This document shows, piece by piece, positions 33,237 to 41,564 of a stretch of 64,000 bases of DNA; within the stretch, counting starts at the first letter, position 1, and each line of letters starts with the position of its first letter. This DNA comes from Streptomyces endocoffeicus (GTDB taxonomy: Bacteria > Actinomycetota > Actinomycetes > Streptomycetales > Streptomycetaceae). Under the pieces are notes generated by a model that was given only the letters and a program-made list of their open reading frames with translations, ran no database searches and was not told the DNA's origin. The DNA lies in assembly GCF_016741935.1 (NCBI RefSeq), contig NZ_JAERRG010000011.1, forward strand, positions 124,001-188,000. The letters are read 5' to 3'. The position numbers were made by a program, and so were the translations under genes.

Positions 33237-34133
33237 TCATGTCCGACGGTGATGAATGTCCGACGGTGATGAATGGCCGAAGTGGTGGTGTGCCAGGCGG
33301 ACGAAGTCCACGGTGGCGGAGTGCGCCGGGTCGGTGGGCCGGGCGAGGTAGACGGGGACGGGCGCGGCGTCGGCCAGGGGGATGTAGCGCACGCCGGGGT
33401 GGGGGTGGTGGTGGCTGGTGCCTTCGGAGGTGACCCCGACCGCCTCGCCGGTGGCGATGGTCGTCAACCACTCGTCCACTCCGGGCACGTCCATCGTGAC
33501 CGGACGCCGCCCTCGCGGCCATAGCTCGACACCGGTGGTGGCCGCCGTGGAGCACAGCGCCACCATCTGATCGGCCAGGTCCGCCAGGGTCAGCTCGGCG
33601 CGGCCCGCCAGGTGGTGGTGCTCGGGCAGTGCCGCCAGACGCGGTTCGCTGGCGAGCTCGACCAACGTGAGCGAGGTGGTGTCGTGCGGACGGACGCGCA
33701 GGAAGGCGAGGTCGGCGAGGCCGCGCCGCAGAGCGGCCTCCGGGTCGTCCAGGCGGCGGATCTCCACCCGGACCTCCGGACGCCGTTGGCGCCAGGCCCG
33801 CAGCAGCGGGACGGTGTGGCGGCCCAGAGCGGCCCAGGCGAACGCCAGCCTGAGCGGCCGGGGCGGTCCGGCGGGGGCGGCCGCCTCGGCGAGGGCGTCA
33901 TCGAGCTGACGCAGGATGCGGTGCGCGTGCTCCCACAGACGCAGACCGGCGTCCGTCAGCTCCAGGCGGCGGGTCGTGCGCTCGACCAGCCGGACCCCGA
34001 GTCGGCTCTCCAACTGCTCCAGAGTTCGCGACAGGGCGGGCTGGGTGATGTGCAGGGCACGGGCCGCACCGGTCACCGTTCCCTCGTCACCGATCGCCGC
34101 GAGCGCCCGCAGATGCCGCATGTCCACATTCAT
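33237..34133 (-). CDS. LysR-type transcriptional regulator
   Basis: A 298-residue LysR-type protein. The helix-turn-helix spans about 5-65 (MRHLRALAAIGDEGTVTGAARALHITQPALSRTLEQLESRLG split at the turn). The effector domain includes LRLAFAWAALGRHTVPLL and VGVTSEGTSHHHPHPGVRYIPL. The C-terminus is His-rich (RLAHHHFGHSSPSDIHHRRT). It is divergent from a small SDR gene, its probable target. Start 34133 has GGGAGG very close by; 34121 is an alternative with better spacing. Confidence 0.85.
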   Translation of the reverse strand: MNVDMRHLRALAAIGDEGTVTGAARALHITQPALSRTLEQLESRLGVRLVERTTRRLELTDAGLRLWEHAHRILRQLDDALAEAAAPAGPPRPLRLAFAWAALGRHTVPLLRAWRQRRPEVRVEIRRLDDPEAALRRGLADLAFLRVRPHDTTSLTLVELASEPRLAALPEHHHLAGRAELTLADLADQMVALCSTAATTGVELWPRGRRPVTMDVPGVDEWLTTIATGEAVGVTSEGTSHHHPHPGVRYIPLADAAPVPVYLARPTDPAHSATVDFVRLAHHHFGHSSPSDIHHRRT

Positions 34134-34202
34134 GCCTCCCAAGCATAAGTCCCTGATCAGAAGCATTTCCCTCCGGGCAAGGGGAGTGCCACCGTCAAAG
34201 GC
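34134..34202. promoter_or_regulatory. LysR/SDR divergent control region
   Basis: 69 bp between the starts. AAGCAT occurs at about 34140 and again about 20 bp later around a CTGATCAG palindrome, a plausible LysR recognition site. No clear -35/-10 pair is seen. Confidence 0.35.
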
Positions 34203-34799
34203 ATGAACATCTTGCTGATCGGCGCCGCCGGAACCCTGGGCCGGGCCCTCCACACCACCCTGCGCGAGCGCGGCCACCGGGTCCTGACCGTGGGCCGTAC
34301 CTCTGGCGACCTGCGTCACGACCTGACCGACCCCGAGCAGATCGCCACCCTGTACGAGGCCGCCGGCCCGCTGGACGCCGTGGTCAGCGCCGCCGGCGAG
34401 GTCCCCTACAAACCGCTGTCCGAGATGACGCCCACCGACTGGCGCTCCGCCTTCACCGGCAAGGTGCTCCCCCAGATCGAACTGGTCCGCCAAGGCCTGC
34501 CCCATGTGGCCGAGCGCGGCTCGTTCACCCTGATCACCGGCATTCCCGTGCGCGAACCCGTTCGCACCGGCACCGCCGCCGCGCTGGCCAACGGTGCCGT
34601 GGAAGCCTTCGTCCGCGCCGCGGCCGTCGAGATCGCACCGCGGCGGATCAACGCCGTCAGCCCCAACGTCTTCACCGAGTCCCTGCCCGATTTCGGGGCG
34701 TACTTCCCCGGCATGGGCTCGGTTGACCTCACCGACGTCGCCCAGGCATACATCCGCTCCATCGAAGGCGCCCAGACCGGACGCGTCTACGAACTCTGA
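34203..34799 (+). CDS. Short atypical SDR lacking YxxxK
   Basis: A 198-residue short-chain dehydrogenase-like protein. The N-terminal dinucleotide motif is ILLIGAAGTLGRAL. Downstream are VVSAAGEVPYKPLSE and FTLITGIPVREPVRTGTAAALANGAVEAFV. Where classical SDRs carry Tyr-x3-Lys, this has ALANGAVEA, as in the small SDR group with altered active sites. It ends with an AYIRSIEGAQTGRVYEL block. It is divergent from the LysR gene, which probably controls it. It may be a reductase with a different catalytic residue or a nucleotide-sensing protein. Confidence 0.8.
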   Translation: MNILLIGAAGTLGRALHTTLRERGHRVLTVGRTSGDLRHDLTDPEQIATLYEAAGPLDAVVSAAGEVPYKPLSEMTPTDWRSAFTGKVLPQIELVRQGLPHVAERGSFTLITGIPVREPVRTGTAAALANGAVEAFVRAAAVEIAPRRINAVSPNVFTESLPDFGAYFPGMGSVDLTDVAQAYIRSIEGAQTGRVYEL

Positions 34800-34867
34800 C
34801 CGCGTCCCCAGCCGGCCGGCCAGCCAGCCCGTCGGCCGTGCCCGCGAGCACCGGCACCAGGCCCGCC

Positions 34868-35206
34868 TTACCGCAGCATGACCGCCCCCAGGACGGCCAG
34901 GGCGACCGTGCAGGCGACCGCGGCCACGGCCGCCCGCGGGGACAGGGCGGGCGGCCGGGGCGCGTGCATGGCCCGGATGCGCTGGTGGGCCAGGGCCAGG
35001 AAGGCCAGCCAGGCCAGCACCACCAGGGCCAGGACCACGAGCGAGACCGGGTCGATACCGCTGTGCAGCGTCTGCCGGCCCGCGAGCGAGGCGGCCACCG
35101 CGCACGCCAGCGTCGTACGCCGCCAGGCCAGCCGCGTCCGCTCCGGCTGGAGGCCGGGGTCCCGGTCCCGCGTTCGGGATCCGTCCGTCCCATTCCCCTC
35201 CGGCAT
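34868..35206 (-). CDS. DUF202 membrane protein
   Basis: A 112-residue membrane protein with three predicted helices (TLACAVAASLAG; SLVVLALVVLAWLAFLAL; AAVAAVACTVALAVLGAVML). The DUF202 hallmark LQPERTRLAWRRTTLA precedes the first helix. It follows another DUF202 gene by 18 bp and a NUDIX gene before that. Function is unknown for the family. The ATG at 35206 has GGAGGTGTGAGG upstream. Confidence 0.8.
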   Translation of the reverse strand: MPEGNGTDGSRTRDRDPGLQPERTRLAWRRTTLACAVAASLAGRQTLHSGIDPVSLVVLALVVLAWLAFLALAHQRIRAMHAPRPPALSPRAAVAAVACTVALAVLGAVMLR

Positions 35207-35224
35207 TGCCTCACACCTCCCGGC

Positions 35225-35677
35225 TCACCCGCCCCACCCGAAGGCGGCCACGATCACCATCAGCAGTGCGACCACCCCGACCGCGAGCCCCAGCACGATC
35301 GGGAAGCGGGAGGCCGGCAGGTCCTCGCCGCGCCGCATGGCCCGCTCGCAGCGGACCCAGTGGCTGATGGCCCGCAGGGCGCACAGCGCGCCGGCCGCCA
35401 GCAGTATGAGCGCCATCGCGAGCCGCTGCGGACGGCCGGTCTCCGGGAGGAACTGGTCGACCGCGAACCCGCCGCCCACCAGCGCCATCGCGGTACGCAG
35501 CCACGCCAGGAAGGTCCGTTCGTTGGCGAGCGAGAAGCGGTAGTCGGGGGTGCTCCCCTCCTCCCGCAGCCGCTCGGGCGCGAACCACAGCCGGATGTCC
35601 GTGACCGCTGAGAGGCGGCCACCGCCACGCGGCTCGGTGTGGCGGGAAGGCTCCGAGGGCCCGGAAGAATCCGTCAC
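35225..35677 (-). CDS. DUF202/YidH-family membrane protein
   Basis: A 150-residue membrane protein of the YidH type. The hallmark FSLANERTFLAWLRTAMALVGGG lies at about 47-69. Two further helices follow (LAMALILLAAGALCALRAI; IVLGLAVGVVALLMVIVAAF). Its GTG start overlaps the stop of the NUDIX gene by GTGA, so the two are translationally coupled, and a second DUF202 gene follows. DUF202 proteins often occur as such adjacent pairs. Confidence 0.85.
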   Translation of the reverse strand: MTDSSGPSEPSRHTEPRGGGRLSAVTDIRLWFAPERLREEGSTPDYRFSLANERTFLAWLRTAMALVGGGFAVDQFLPETGRPQRLAMALILLAAGALCALRAISHWVRCERAMRRGEDLPASRFPIVLGLAVGVVALLMVIVAAFGWGG

Positions 35678-36210
35678 TTTCCGACCTTCTCACGGCGCCA
35701 CTCCACCAGCCGCCGGTACGCCTCCCACCCGTCCGGGACCCACTCCCACTCGGTCAGCCGCCGCGTCAGCTCCTCCTCGGTGAGAAAGGTGTGCCAGGCG
35801 ACCTCCTCGGCCTGCGGATCGACCGGCGGCTCGCAGCGCACCTCGTAGACCCGGCTCCACCACGTGTGCTCGGGCGTCGCGTAGAGGAACGAGAACAGCG
35901 GTACGGGCGCGGGCAGCCCTCGCACCCCCAGCTCCTCCTCCGCCTCGCGCAGCGCCGCCTCGTCGTAGCCCTCGCCCGCGCCGACGACCCCGCCGACGAA
36001 CATGTCGTACAGCGAGGGGAAGACCAGCTTCTCGGCGGTGCGGCGATGGACGAAGATCCGGCCCTGGGCGTCCCGCGCCTGGATGAAGACGCAGCGGTGG
36101 CGGAGCCGGTGGGCCATGGCGTCACCGCGTCGGGCCTGGCCCACCACGCGATCCCGCTCGTCCACGATGTCCAGCAGTTCGTTGGCGGAAAGCGGCTCCT
36201 GATCAGGCAT
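35674..36210 (-). CDS. NUDIX hydrolase
   Basis: A 178-residue NUDIX protein. The NUDIX box is complete: GVVGAGEGYDEAALREAEEELGV. The N-terminal part LLDIVDERDRVVGQARRGDAMAHRLRHRCVFIQ resembles the isopentenyl-diphosphate isomerase/YfcD group. It probably hydrolyses a nucleoside-diphosphate derivative, though no substrate can be fixed. It overlaps the downstream DUF202 gene (GTGA). The start at 36210 lacks a clear Shine-Dalgarno sequence, so it may be translated from a short leader. Confidence 0.88.
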   Translation of the reverse strand: MPDQEPLSANELLDIVDERDRVVGQARRGDAMAHRLRHRCVFIQARDAQGRIFVHRRTAEKLVFPSLYDMFVGGVVGAGEGYDEAALREAEEELGVRGLPAPVPLFSFLYATPEHTWWSRVYEVRCEPPVDPQAEEVAWHTFLTEEELTRRLTEWEWVPDGWEAYRRLVEWRREKVGK

Positions 36211-36239
36211 ACCGCCATACAAGCAGATTGTGGGCGCGG

Positions 36240-37034
36240 TCAGCGTCGGTGGCCACCGCCGTAGCCGCCCCCATAGCCCCCGCCGTAGCCGTTCCCGCCG
36301 CCATAGCCGCCGCCGTGGCCGTTTCCGCCGCCGTTCCCGTTCCCGCCGCCGTAGCCGCCCCCGTAACCGCCGCCCTGGCCCTGGCCCTGCCCCGGTCCGT
36401 ACGGCCCGGAGCCGTCGTCCTGGCCGCGCTGTCTGGCCTGCTGCTCGGCCCAGCTGTCGAACGCCTCGGCCGCGTCCTGCCAGTCGTCGTACTCACCCGG
36501 TCCCCGGGACGACCAGCCCGGCCAGGACGGGGTGGAGCGGCCCTTGCCGGACGACGAGGCCGCGGGCTTGTCGGGCGCGGAGTCGCCCGCCGGGGCCTGG
36601 GCCGTCGGCTGGGCGGCGGCCGGCGGCTGCGGCTCGGGCTGCTCGGCGCGGGCGCCGCGCAGCGGGGTCTCGCCCGCCGCCGCCTCGGCGTACGGGACGG
36701 CGTGACTCTCGGGCTCGTCCGGCGCGGCCGTCGAGCTGTCGTGGCCGGAGGCGGCCGTCGCCTGGCGGGCGTCCTTGCCCATGAGCATGAAGAGCGCGGT
36801 GGCCGCGCCGGTGGCCGACAGCAGAATCGCCCCGGCGGCCGCCTTGCGCCGGTTGTCCGCCGGGCGGCGGCGGGCGTGCCGGGGCCCGACCACCTCGCCG
36901 CGGAGCACCTGTGCCTCGTCCACGGGCGGCCCGGCTTCGAGGGGCTGTGGGCCGGGCGTGATGAGCGTCGGGTTCACCACACGACGTTCGACGTCGGGCC
37001 TCGGCCCTGAGTGCTCAACGGAGCGGTCAGCCAT
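36240..37034 (-). CDS. Gly/Tyr-rich single-pass membrane protein
   Basis: A 264-residue protein. The cytoplasmic N-terminal 65 residues include PDVERRVVNPTLITPGPQPLEAG. One membrane helix (about 67-85, AAAGAILLSATGAATALFML) follows a basic RRKAAAG stop. The external part is Pro/Ala/Ser-rich, contains WPGWSSRGPGEYDDWQDAAEAFDSWAEQ, and ends in about 50 residues of GGGYGGGNG-type repeats. No enzymatic motif is visible; the tail resembles surface-exposed glycine-rich proteins. Thirty bp separate it from the NUDIX start. Start choice rests on similarity to MADRSVE-type N-termini. Confidence 0.65.
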   Translation of the reverse strand: MADRSVEHSGPRPDVERRVVNPTLITPGPQPLEAGPPVDEAQVLRGEVVGPRHARRRPADNRRKAAAGAILLSATGAATALFMLMGKDARQATAASGHDSSTAAPDEPESHAVPYAEAAAGETPLRGARAEQPEPQPPAAAQPTAQAPAGDSAPDKPAASSSGKGRSTPSWPGWSSRGPGEYDDWQDAAEAFDSWAEQQARQRGQDDGSGPYGPGQGQGQGGGYGGGYGGGNGNGGGNGHGGGYGGGNGYGGGYGGGYGGGHRR

Positions 37035-37179
37035 GGTCGATGATGATGCCGGTTTGGCCGAACCCTGTCCAATGTCGGTGAACGAATGTGGCCTTTTGTT
37101 CCACGCCCAGGTTGCGCGGAGGAAGTTGACCATTCGGCGCGGGGACGGCGTCGGCCGGAAACCGCTCCCACACCCCGGG

Positions 37180-37208
37180 TTGACGCCGTACTGGCCGGTA
37201 GGCAGGAT
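37180..37208 (+). promoter_or_regulatory. Candidate housekeeping promoter of the FAD dehydrogenase gene
   Basis: TTGACG (37180-37185), a 17-bp spacer and CAGGAT (37203-37208), close to the Streptomyces HrdB consensus TTGACR-N17-TAGRRT. It lies about 80 bp upstream of the ATG at 37290. Confidence 0.45.
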
Positions 37209-37289
37209 CGGCGGTCATGACTCCGGCGGTACACCGTCGGCACACCGCCGGTGGCCGTCGGCGGGCTCACGAGAATGGGACATCACACC

Positions 37290-38945
37290 ATGGCGTACGA
37301 CGCGGATGTGATCGTGGTCGGCGCGGGGCTCGCGGGCCTCGCGGCCACCGCCGAACTGGCCGACGCCGGCCGTAAGGTGATCCTGCTCGACCAGGAGCCC
37401 GAACAGTCGCTCGGCGGCCAGGCCCACTGGTCCTTCGGCGGTCTCTTCCTCGTCGACTCGCCCGAGCAGCGCCGTCTGCGCATCCGCGACAGTCACGAAC
37501 TCGCCTGGCAGGACTGGCTGGGCACGGCCGGGTTCGACCGCGAGGAGGACCACTGGCCGCGCCGCTGGGCCGAGGCGTACGTGGACTTCGCGGCGGGCGA
37601 GAAGCGGTCCTGGCTGCACGCCCAGGGGCTGCGGCTGTTCCCGCTCGTCGGCTGGGCCGAACGCGGCGGCTACGACGCCACCGGGCACGGCAACTCCGTC
37701 CCCCGCTTCCACATCACCTGGGGCACCGGCCCCGGCATCGTCGCCCCCTTCGAGCGGCGGGTGCGGGCGGCCGTCGCCCGCGGCCTGGTCGAGCTGCGCT
37801 TCCGGCACCGGGTGACGGGGCTGGCCCGCAGCGCGGGCACGGTCGACACCGTCACCGGCGACATCCTCGAGCCCAGCCAGGCCGAGCGCGGCAGCCCCAG
37901 CGGCCGCGAGGTCACCGGCGCCTTCGAACTGCGCGCCCAGGCCGTGATCATCACCTCCGGCGGCATCGGCGGCAACCACGACCTCGTCCGCGCCAACTGG
38001 CCCGAGCGGCTCGGCTCCCCGCCCGAGCGGATGATCTCCGGGGTCCCGGCCCATGTGGACGGCCGTATGCTCGGCATCGCCGAGGACGCCGGCGGACGGA
38101 TCATCAACCGCGACCGGATGTGGCACTACACCGAGGGCATCCAGAACTGGAACCCCATCTGGCCCCGGCACGGCATCCGCATCCTGCCCGGCCCGTCCTC
38201 CCTGTGGTTCGACGCGCGCGGCAAGCGGTTGCCGGTGCCGCTGTTCCCCGGCTTCGACACCCTCGGCACGCTCGAGCACATCATGCGGACCGGCCATGAC
38301 TACACCTGGTTCGTGCTCACCCAGAAGATCATCGAGAAGGAGTTCGCGCTCTCCGGCTCCGAGCAGAACCCGGACCTCACCGGCAAGAGCGTCCGCGGGG
38401 TGATCGGCCGCGGGCGGGCCGGGGCCCCGGGCCCGGTCCAGGCGTTCATGGACCACGGCGCGGACTTCATCGTCGAGCGGTCGCTGCCCGCGCTGGTCCG
38501 GCGGATGAACGAGCTCACCAAGGAGCCGCTCATCGACGAGGCCGAACTGCGCCGGGAGATCGTCGCCCGGGATCGCGAGATCGCCAACCCCTACACCAAG
38601 GACCTCCAGGTCACCGCGTTGCGCGGGACCCGCAAGTACATCGCGGACCGGCTCATCCGCACCGCCGCCCCGCACCGGATCCTCGACCCCAAGGCGGGCC
38701 CGCTGATCGCCGTGCGGCTGCACATCCTGACCCGTAAGACGCTCGGCGGCCTGGAGACGGATCTCTCCTCCCGCGTCCTGACCGAGGGCGGCGAACCGCT
38801 GCCCGGCGTCTACGCGGCCGGTGAGGCGGCGGGCTTCGGCGGCGGCGGAGTGCACGGCTACCGCTCCCTGGAGGGCACCTTCCTGGGCGGCTGCCTCTTC
38901 TCGGGCCGTACGGCGGGCCGGGCGGCGGCCGAGGCGGTGGGGTAG
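37290..38945 (+). CDS. FAD-binding dehydrogenase (ketosteroid dehydrogenase/fumarate reductase family)
   Basis: A 551-residue flavoprotein. The N-terminal FAD site is DVIVVGAGLAGLAATAELADAGRKVILLDQE. QAHWSFGGLFLVDSPEQRR resembles the conserved block of KstD-like FAD dehydrogenases, and the C-terminal FAD loop is GVYAAGEAAGFGGGGVHGYRSLEGTFLGGCLFSGRTAG. Members oxidise ketosteroids or unknown cyclic substrates, and many in Streptomyces are uncharacterised. It stands alone after a putative TTGACG promoter. The ATG at 37290 fits family starts; 37275 is also in frame. Confidence 0.85.
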   Translation: MAYDADVIVVGAGLAGLAATAELADAGRKVILLDQEPEQSLGGQAHWSFGGLFLVDSPEQRRLRIRDSHELAWQDWLGTAGFDREEDHWPRRWAEAYVDFAAGEKRSWLHAQGLRLFPLVGWAERGGYDATGHGNSVPRFHITWGTGPGIVAPFERRVRAAVARGLVELRFRHRVTGLARSAGTVDTVTGDILEPSQAERGSPSGREVTGAFELRAQAVIITSGGIGGNHDLVRANWPERLGSPPERMISGVPAHVDGRMLGIAEDAGGRIINRDRMWHYTEGIQNWNPIWPRHGIRILPGPSSLWFDARGKRLPVPLFPGFDTLGTLEHIMRTGHDYTWFVLTQKIIEKEFALSGSEQNPDLTGKSVRGVIGRGRAGAPGPVQAFMDHGADFIVERSLPALVRRMNELTKEPLIDEAELRREIVARDREIANPYTKDLQVTALRGTRKYIADRLIRTAAPHRILDPKAGPLIAVRLHILTRKTLGGLETDLSSRVLTEGGEPLPGVYAAGEAAGFGGGGVHGYRSLEGTFLGGCLFSGRTAGRAAAEAVG

Positions 38946-38973
38946 CCGGTAGTGGCGTACCCCCCCGGTACGC

Positions 38974-39053
38974 CGCCGGCCCCAGGGCCTTACCGAAGTC
39001 CGCCGGCCCCAGAGCCCTACCGAAGTCCGCCGGCCCCAAGTCTTACCGAAGTC
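38974..39053. repeat. Three tandem 26-27-bp repeats
   Basis: Units at 38974-39000, 39001-39027 and 39028-39053 share CGCCGGCCCCA and TACCGAAGTC, in the 164-bp gap between the FAD dehydrogenase and the sulfite-oxidase-fold gene. No gene is visible there. Confidence 0.8.
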
Positions 39054-39109
39054 TGACGAATCCCGGCAGGAGATGGCGCACCACCCCCGCCCGGTGCTCT
39101 CATCAATCC

Positions 39110-39844
39110 ATGGACCCCAATACCGGTGCCGGACCCGACGGCGACGGCACGCCCGTCGGCCGGCGCCTCGTCCTCGGCATGCTGGGCCTCGGCGCGGGCG
39201 CGATGGCCGCGGCCCCCTGGCTCCAGGGCAAGCTGGAGACCGCCCTGGGCGCGGTGGCCGACAAGGACCCGACGGGGGTGACCGGACTCCTCCCCAACGG
39301 CGGCGGCTTCCGCTACTACTCCGTCACCTCCTCCGTGCCCCACAAGGACGCCGACAGCTACCGCCTCACCGTCGACGGACTCGTCGACAAGTCCGGCGCG
39401 TACCGCCTCGCCGATCTGCGCGCGCTGCCGCAGACCCGCCTGGTGCGCGACGTCCAGTGCGTCACCGGCTGGCGGGTGCCCGAGACCCCGTTCGAGGGGG
39501 TGCGGCTGTCGGCGCTGCTCGACGCCGCCGGAGTGCGCCGAGGGGCCAAGGCGGTCCGCTTCACCTGCTTCGACGGCGCGTACAGCGAGAGCCTGACCCT
39601 CGACCAGGCGCGGCGGCCGGACGTGCTGGTCACGCTGAAGCTGCGGGACAAGCCGCTGGGCCACTCCCACGGCGGGCCGGTGCGGCTGTATGTGGCGCCG
39701 ATGTACTTCTACAAGTCGGCGAAATGGCTCTCCGGTATCACCGTCACCGATGAGGTGCGGCCCGGCTATTGGGAGGAGCGGGGCTATGACGTCGATGCCT
39801 GGGTCGGCAGGTCGAACGGACGCGACGATGACCCCACCGCCTGA
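39110..39844 (+). CDS. Molybdopterin-dependent sulfite-oxidase-fold protein (MsrP/YedY-like)
   Basis: A 244-residue protein. Residues 15-36 form a Tat-like signal or anchor (VGRRLVLGMLGLGAGAMAAAP with twin Arg). The molybdenum-coordinating Cys is Cys117 in RDVQCVTGWRVPETPFEGVRL. Later blocks VRFTCFDGAYSESL and GGPVRLYVAPMYFYKSAKWLSGI are typical of the family. MsrP repairs oxidised methionines in exported proteins; this shorter homologue may reduce another sulfoxide. The next gene encodes a b-type cytochrome likely to feed it electrons, analogous to MsrQ. Confidence 0.88.
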   Translation: MDPNTGAGPDGDGTPVGRRLVLGMLGLGAGAMAAAPWLQGKLETALGAVADKDPTGVTGLLPNGGGFRYYSVTSSVPHKDADSYRLTVDGLVDKSGAYRLADLRALPQTRLVRDVQCVTGWRVPETPFEGVRLSALLDAAGVRRGAKAVRFTCFDGAYSESLTLDQARRPDVLVTLKLRDKPLGHSHGGPVRLYVAPMYFYKSAKWLSGITVTDEVRPGYWEERGYDVDAWVGRSNGRDDDPTA

Positions 39845-39851
39845 GGAGGCG

Positions 39852-40511
39852 ATGGCGCCGGTGCGGCGGGCCGACGACCGGGACGGCGGCTCCCGAGTGC
39901 TCCGGTTCAGCCCCGCCGAGCGCTGGATCCACCGCACCACGGCCCTGCTGCTGGGCGCGTGTGTGGTCAGCGCGGCCTGTCTCTATCTGCCCGCGCTCGC
40001 CGAACTCGTCGGCCGGCGTGAGCTCGTCGTCACCGTCCATGAGTGGACCGGCATCCTGACGCCCCTCCCGGCCCTGCTCGGGCTCGTCTCCCGCGCCTTC
40101 CGCGCCGATCTCACCCGGCTCAACCGGTTCGGCGCGCACGACCGCCGCTGGCTGCGCGCGGCGCTGCGGCGCGACCACCGGCGCCAGGAGCGCCCGGCGG
40201 GGAAGTTCAACGCCGGGCAGAAGCTGTACGCGGGGTACATCGCGGGCGCGGTGCTGGTGATGGCGGGCACCGGGCTGCTGATGTGGTTCACCGGTCTGGC
40301 CCCGCTGGTGTGGCGCACCAGCGCCACCTTCGTCCACGACTGGCTGGCGCTGGCCATCGGCATCGTCCTGCTCGGCCATATCGGCAAGGCGCTCGCCGAT
40401 CCGGAGGCCCGGCGCGGGATGCGCACGGGCCGGGTCGAGCGGGGGTGGGCGGCCCGGGAGCACCCCCTGTGGCGTACGGACGAGGACGCGCGGGAGCGCC
40501 GAGAGCGCTGA
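39852..40511 (+). CDS. Cytochrome b561-type membrane protein
   Basis: A 219-residue membrane protein with four hydrophobic helices and potential haem His in ERWIHRTTALLLG, VVTVHEWTGIL, TFVHDWLALAIG and LLGHIGKALADP. This is the pattern of formate-dehydrogenase-gamma or b561 cytochromes. It would pass electrons from the quinone pool to the exported molybdoenzyme encoded just upstream. The ATG at 39852 is chosen because GAGGAGG overlaps the upstream stop; an ATG at 39828 adds eight residues and would overlap that gene by 17 bp. Confidence 0.82.
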   Translation: MAPVRRADDRDGGSRVLRFSPAERWIHRTTALLLGACVVSAACLYLPALAELVGRRELVVTVHEWTGILTPLPALLGLVSRAFRADLTRLNRFGAHDRRWLRAALRRDHRRQERPAGKFNAGQKLYAGYIAGAVLVMAGTGLLMWFTGLAPLVWRTSATFVHDWLALAIGIVLLGHIGKALADPEARRGMRTGRVERGWAAREHPLWRTDEDARERRER

Positions 40512-40541
40512 ACCCGTGACACCCGGTGCCATGATCGTCGC

Positions 40542-41564
40542 ATGCGAGAGAAAGGTCCAAGAACAAGCGTTATGCGGCTTTGGCTGCATGCCGCCGTATG
40601 CCTCGCGGTGATGCTTCCGATGAGTGGATGCCGCATGTTCGAGTCCTCGCTGCGGCGCGGCGGGCTCTGGGTGAACCCGGACAGCCCCGCCGCCCGGCAG
40701 GCTCATGAGAGGGAACACGAGGGAAAGAACGGCGACGCCGCGCTCATCCGGCAGATCGCCCAGCAGCCGGTCGCGGAATGGTTCGGCCCCGCGCCGCCCC
40801 GGGAACGGGCCCGCTCCATCACCGAATCCGCGGCGCGGACCGGGTCCACCCCGGTCCTGGTGGCCTATCACATCCCGTATCGCGACTGTGGGCGGTACTC
40901 GGCGGGCGGCGCGCGGAACCGCATGGCCTACCGGTGGTGGATCGAGCAGTTCACGCTCGGCATCGGCGATCGCAGGGCGATCGTCGTCCTGGAGCCCGAC
41001 GCGGTGGCCCAACTGGTCGATGGCTGTGTGCCGCGCACGTTGCGCAAGGCCAGGCTGGAGATGCTCCGCGACGCGGTCGCCCTGTTCGCCGCGCTGCCCC
41101 ACGTCCAGGTGTACCTGGACGCCGGGAACCCGAACTGGATCAAGAATCCCGCCCGGCTGGTGCGGCCGTTGCGCGACGCCGGTATCGAGCAGGCGGACGG
41201 CTTCGCGCTGAACGTCTCCAACTTCCAGCCGACCCGCCGCACCAAGGCGTACGGCCATCGGCTCTCCACCGCCCTCGACAAGGCCCACTTCATCATCGAC
41301 ACCAGCCGCAACGGCAACGGCCCGCTGCGGGCCCACGGCGCGGCCCGGCACGGCATCCGGGCGCGGGACTCCTGGTGCAATCCGCCGGGGCGGGCGCTGG
41401 GCGAGCCGCCCAGCACCCACACCGGGGACCCCCTCGTGGACGCCTATCTGTGGATCAAACGGCCCGGCGAGTCCGACGGCACCTGCAACGGCGGCCCCCC
41501 GGCGGGCCACTGGTGGACCAAGTACGCCCTCGACCTGGCCCGTAACGCCCCCCACCGCCACTAA
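40542..41564 (+). CDS. GH6 family lipoprotein (cellulase-like)
   Basis: A 340-residue glycoside hydrolase family 6 protein. Residues 12-29 are hydrophobic and end in LPMSGC, so Cys30 is a probable lipidation site. GH6 marks are LVAYHIPYRDCGRYSAGGA (Asp115), the acid Asp153 in VVLEPDAVAQL, VYLDAGNPNWIKNP and IIDTSRNGNGP. GH6 enzymes cleave beta-1,4-glucan. Its stop overlaps that of a convergent cellulose-synthase-like glycosyltransferase by 4 bp, so the pair may make and trim one surface glucan, as CslA and CslZ do in S. coelicolor. Confidence 0.9.
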   Translation: MREKGPRTSVMRLWLHAAVCLAVMLPMSGCRMFESSLRRGGLWVNPDSPAARQAHEREHEGKNGDAALIRQIAQQPVAEWFGPAPPRERARSITESAARTGSTPVLVAYHIPYRDCGRYSAGGARNRMAYRWWIEQFTLGIGDRRAIVVLEPDAVAQLVDGCVPRTLRKARLEMLRDAVALFAALPHVQVYLDAGNPNWIKNPARLVRPLRDAGIEQADGFALNVSNFQPTRRTKAYGHRLSTALDKAHFIIDTSRNGNGPLRAHGAARHGIRARDSWCNPPGRALGEPPSTHTGDPLVDAYLWIKRPGESDGTCNGGPPAGHWWTKYALDLARNAPHRH

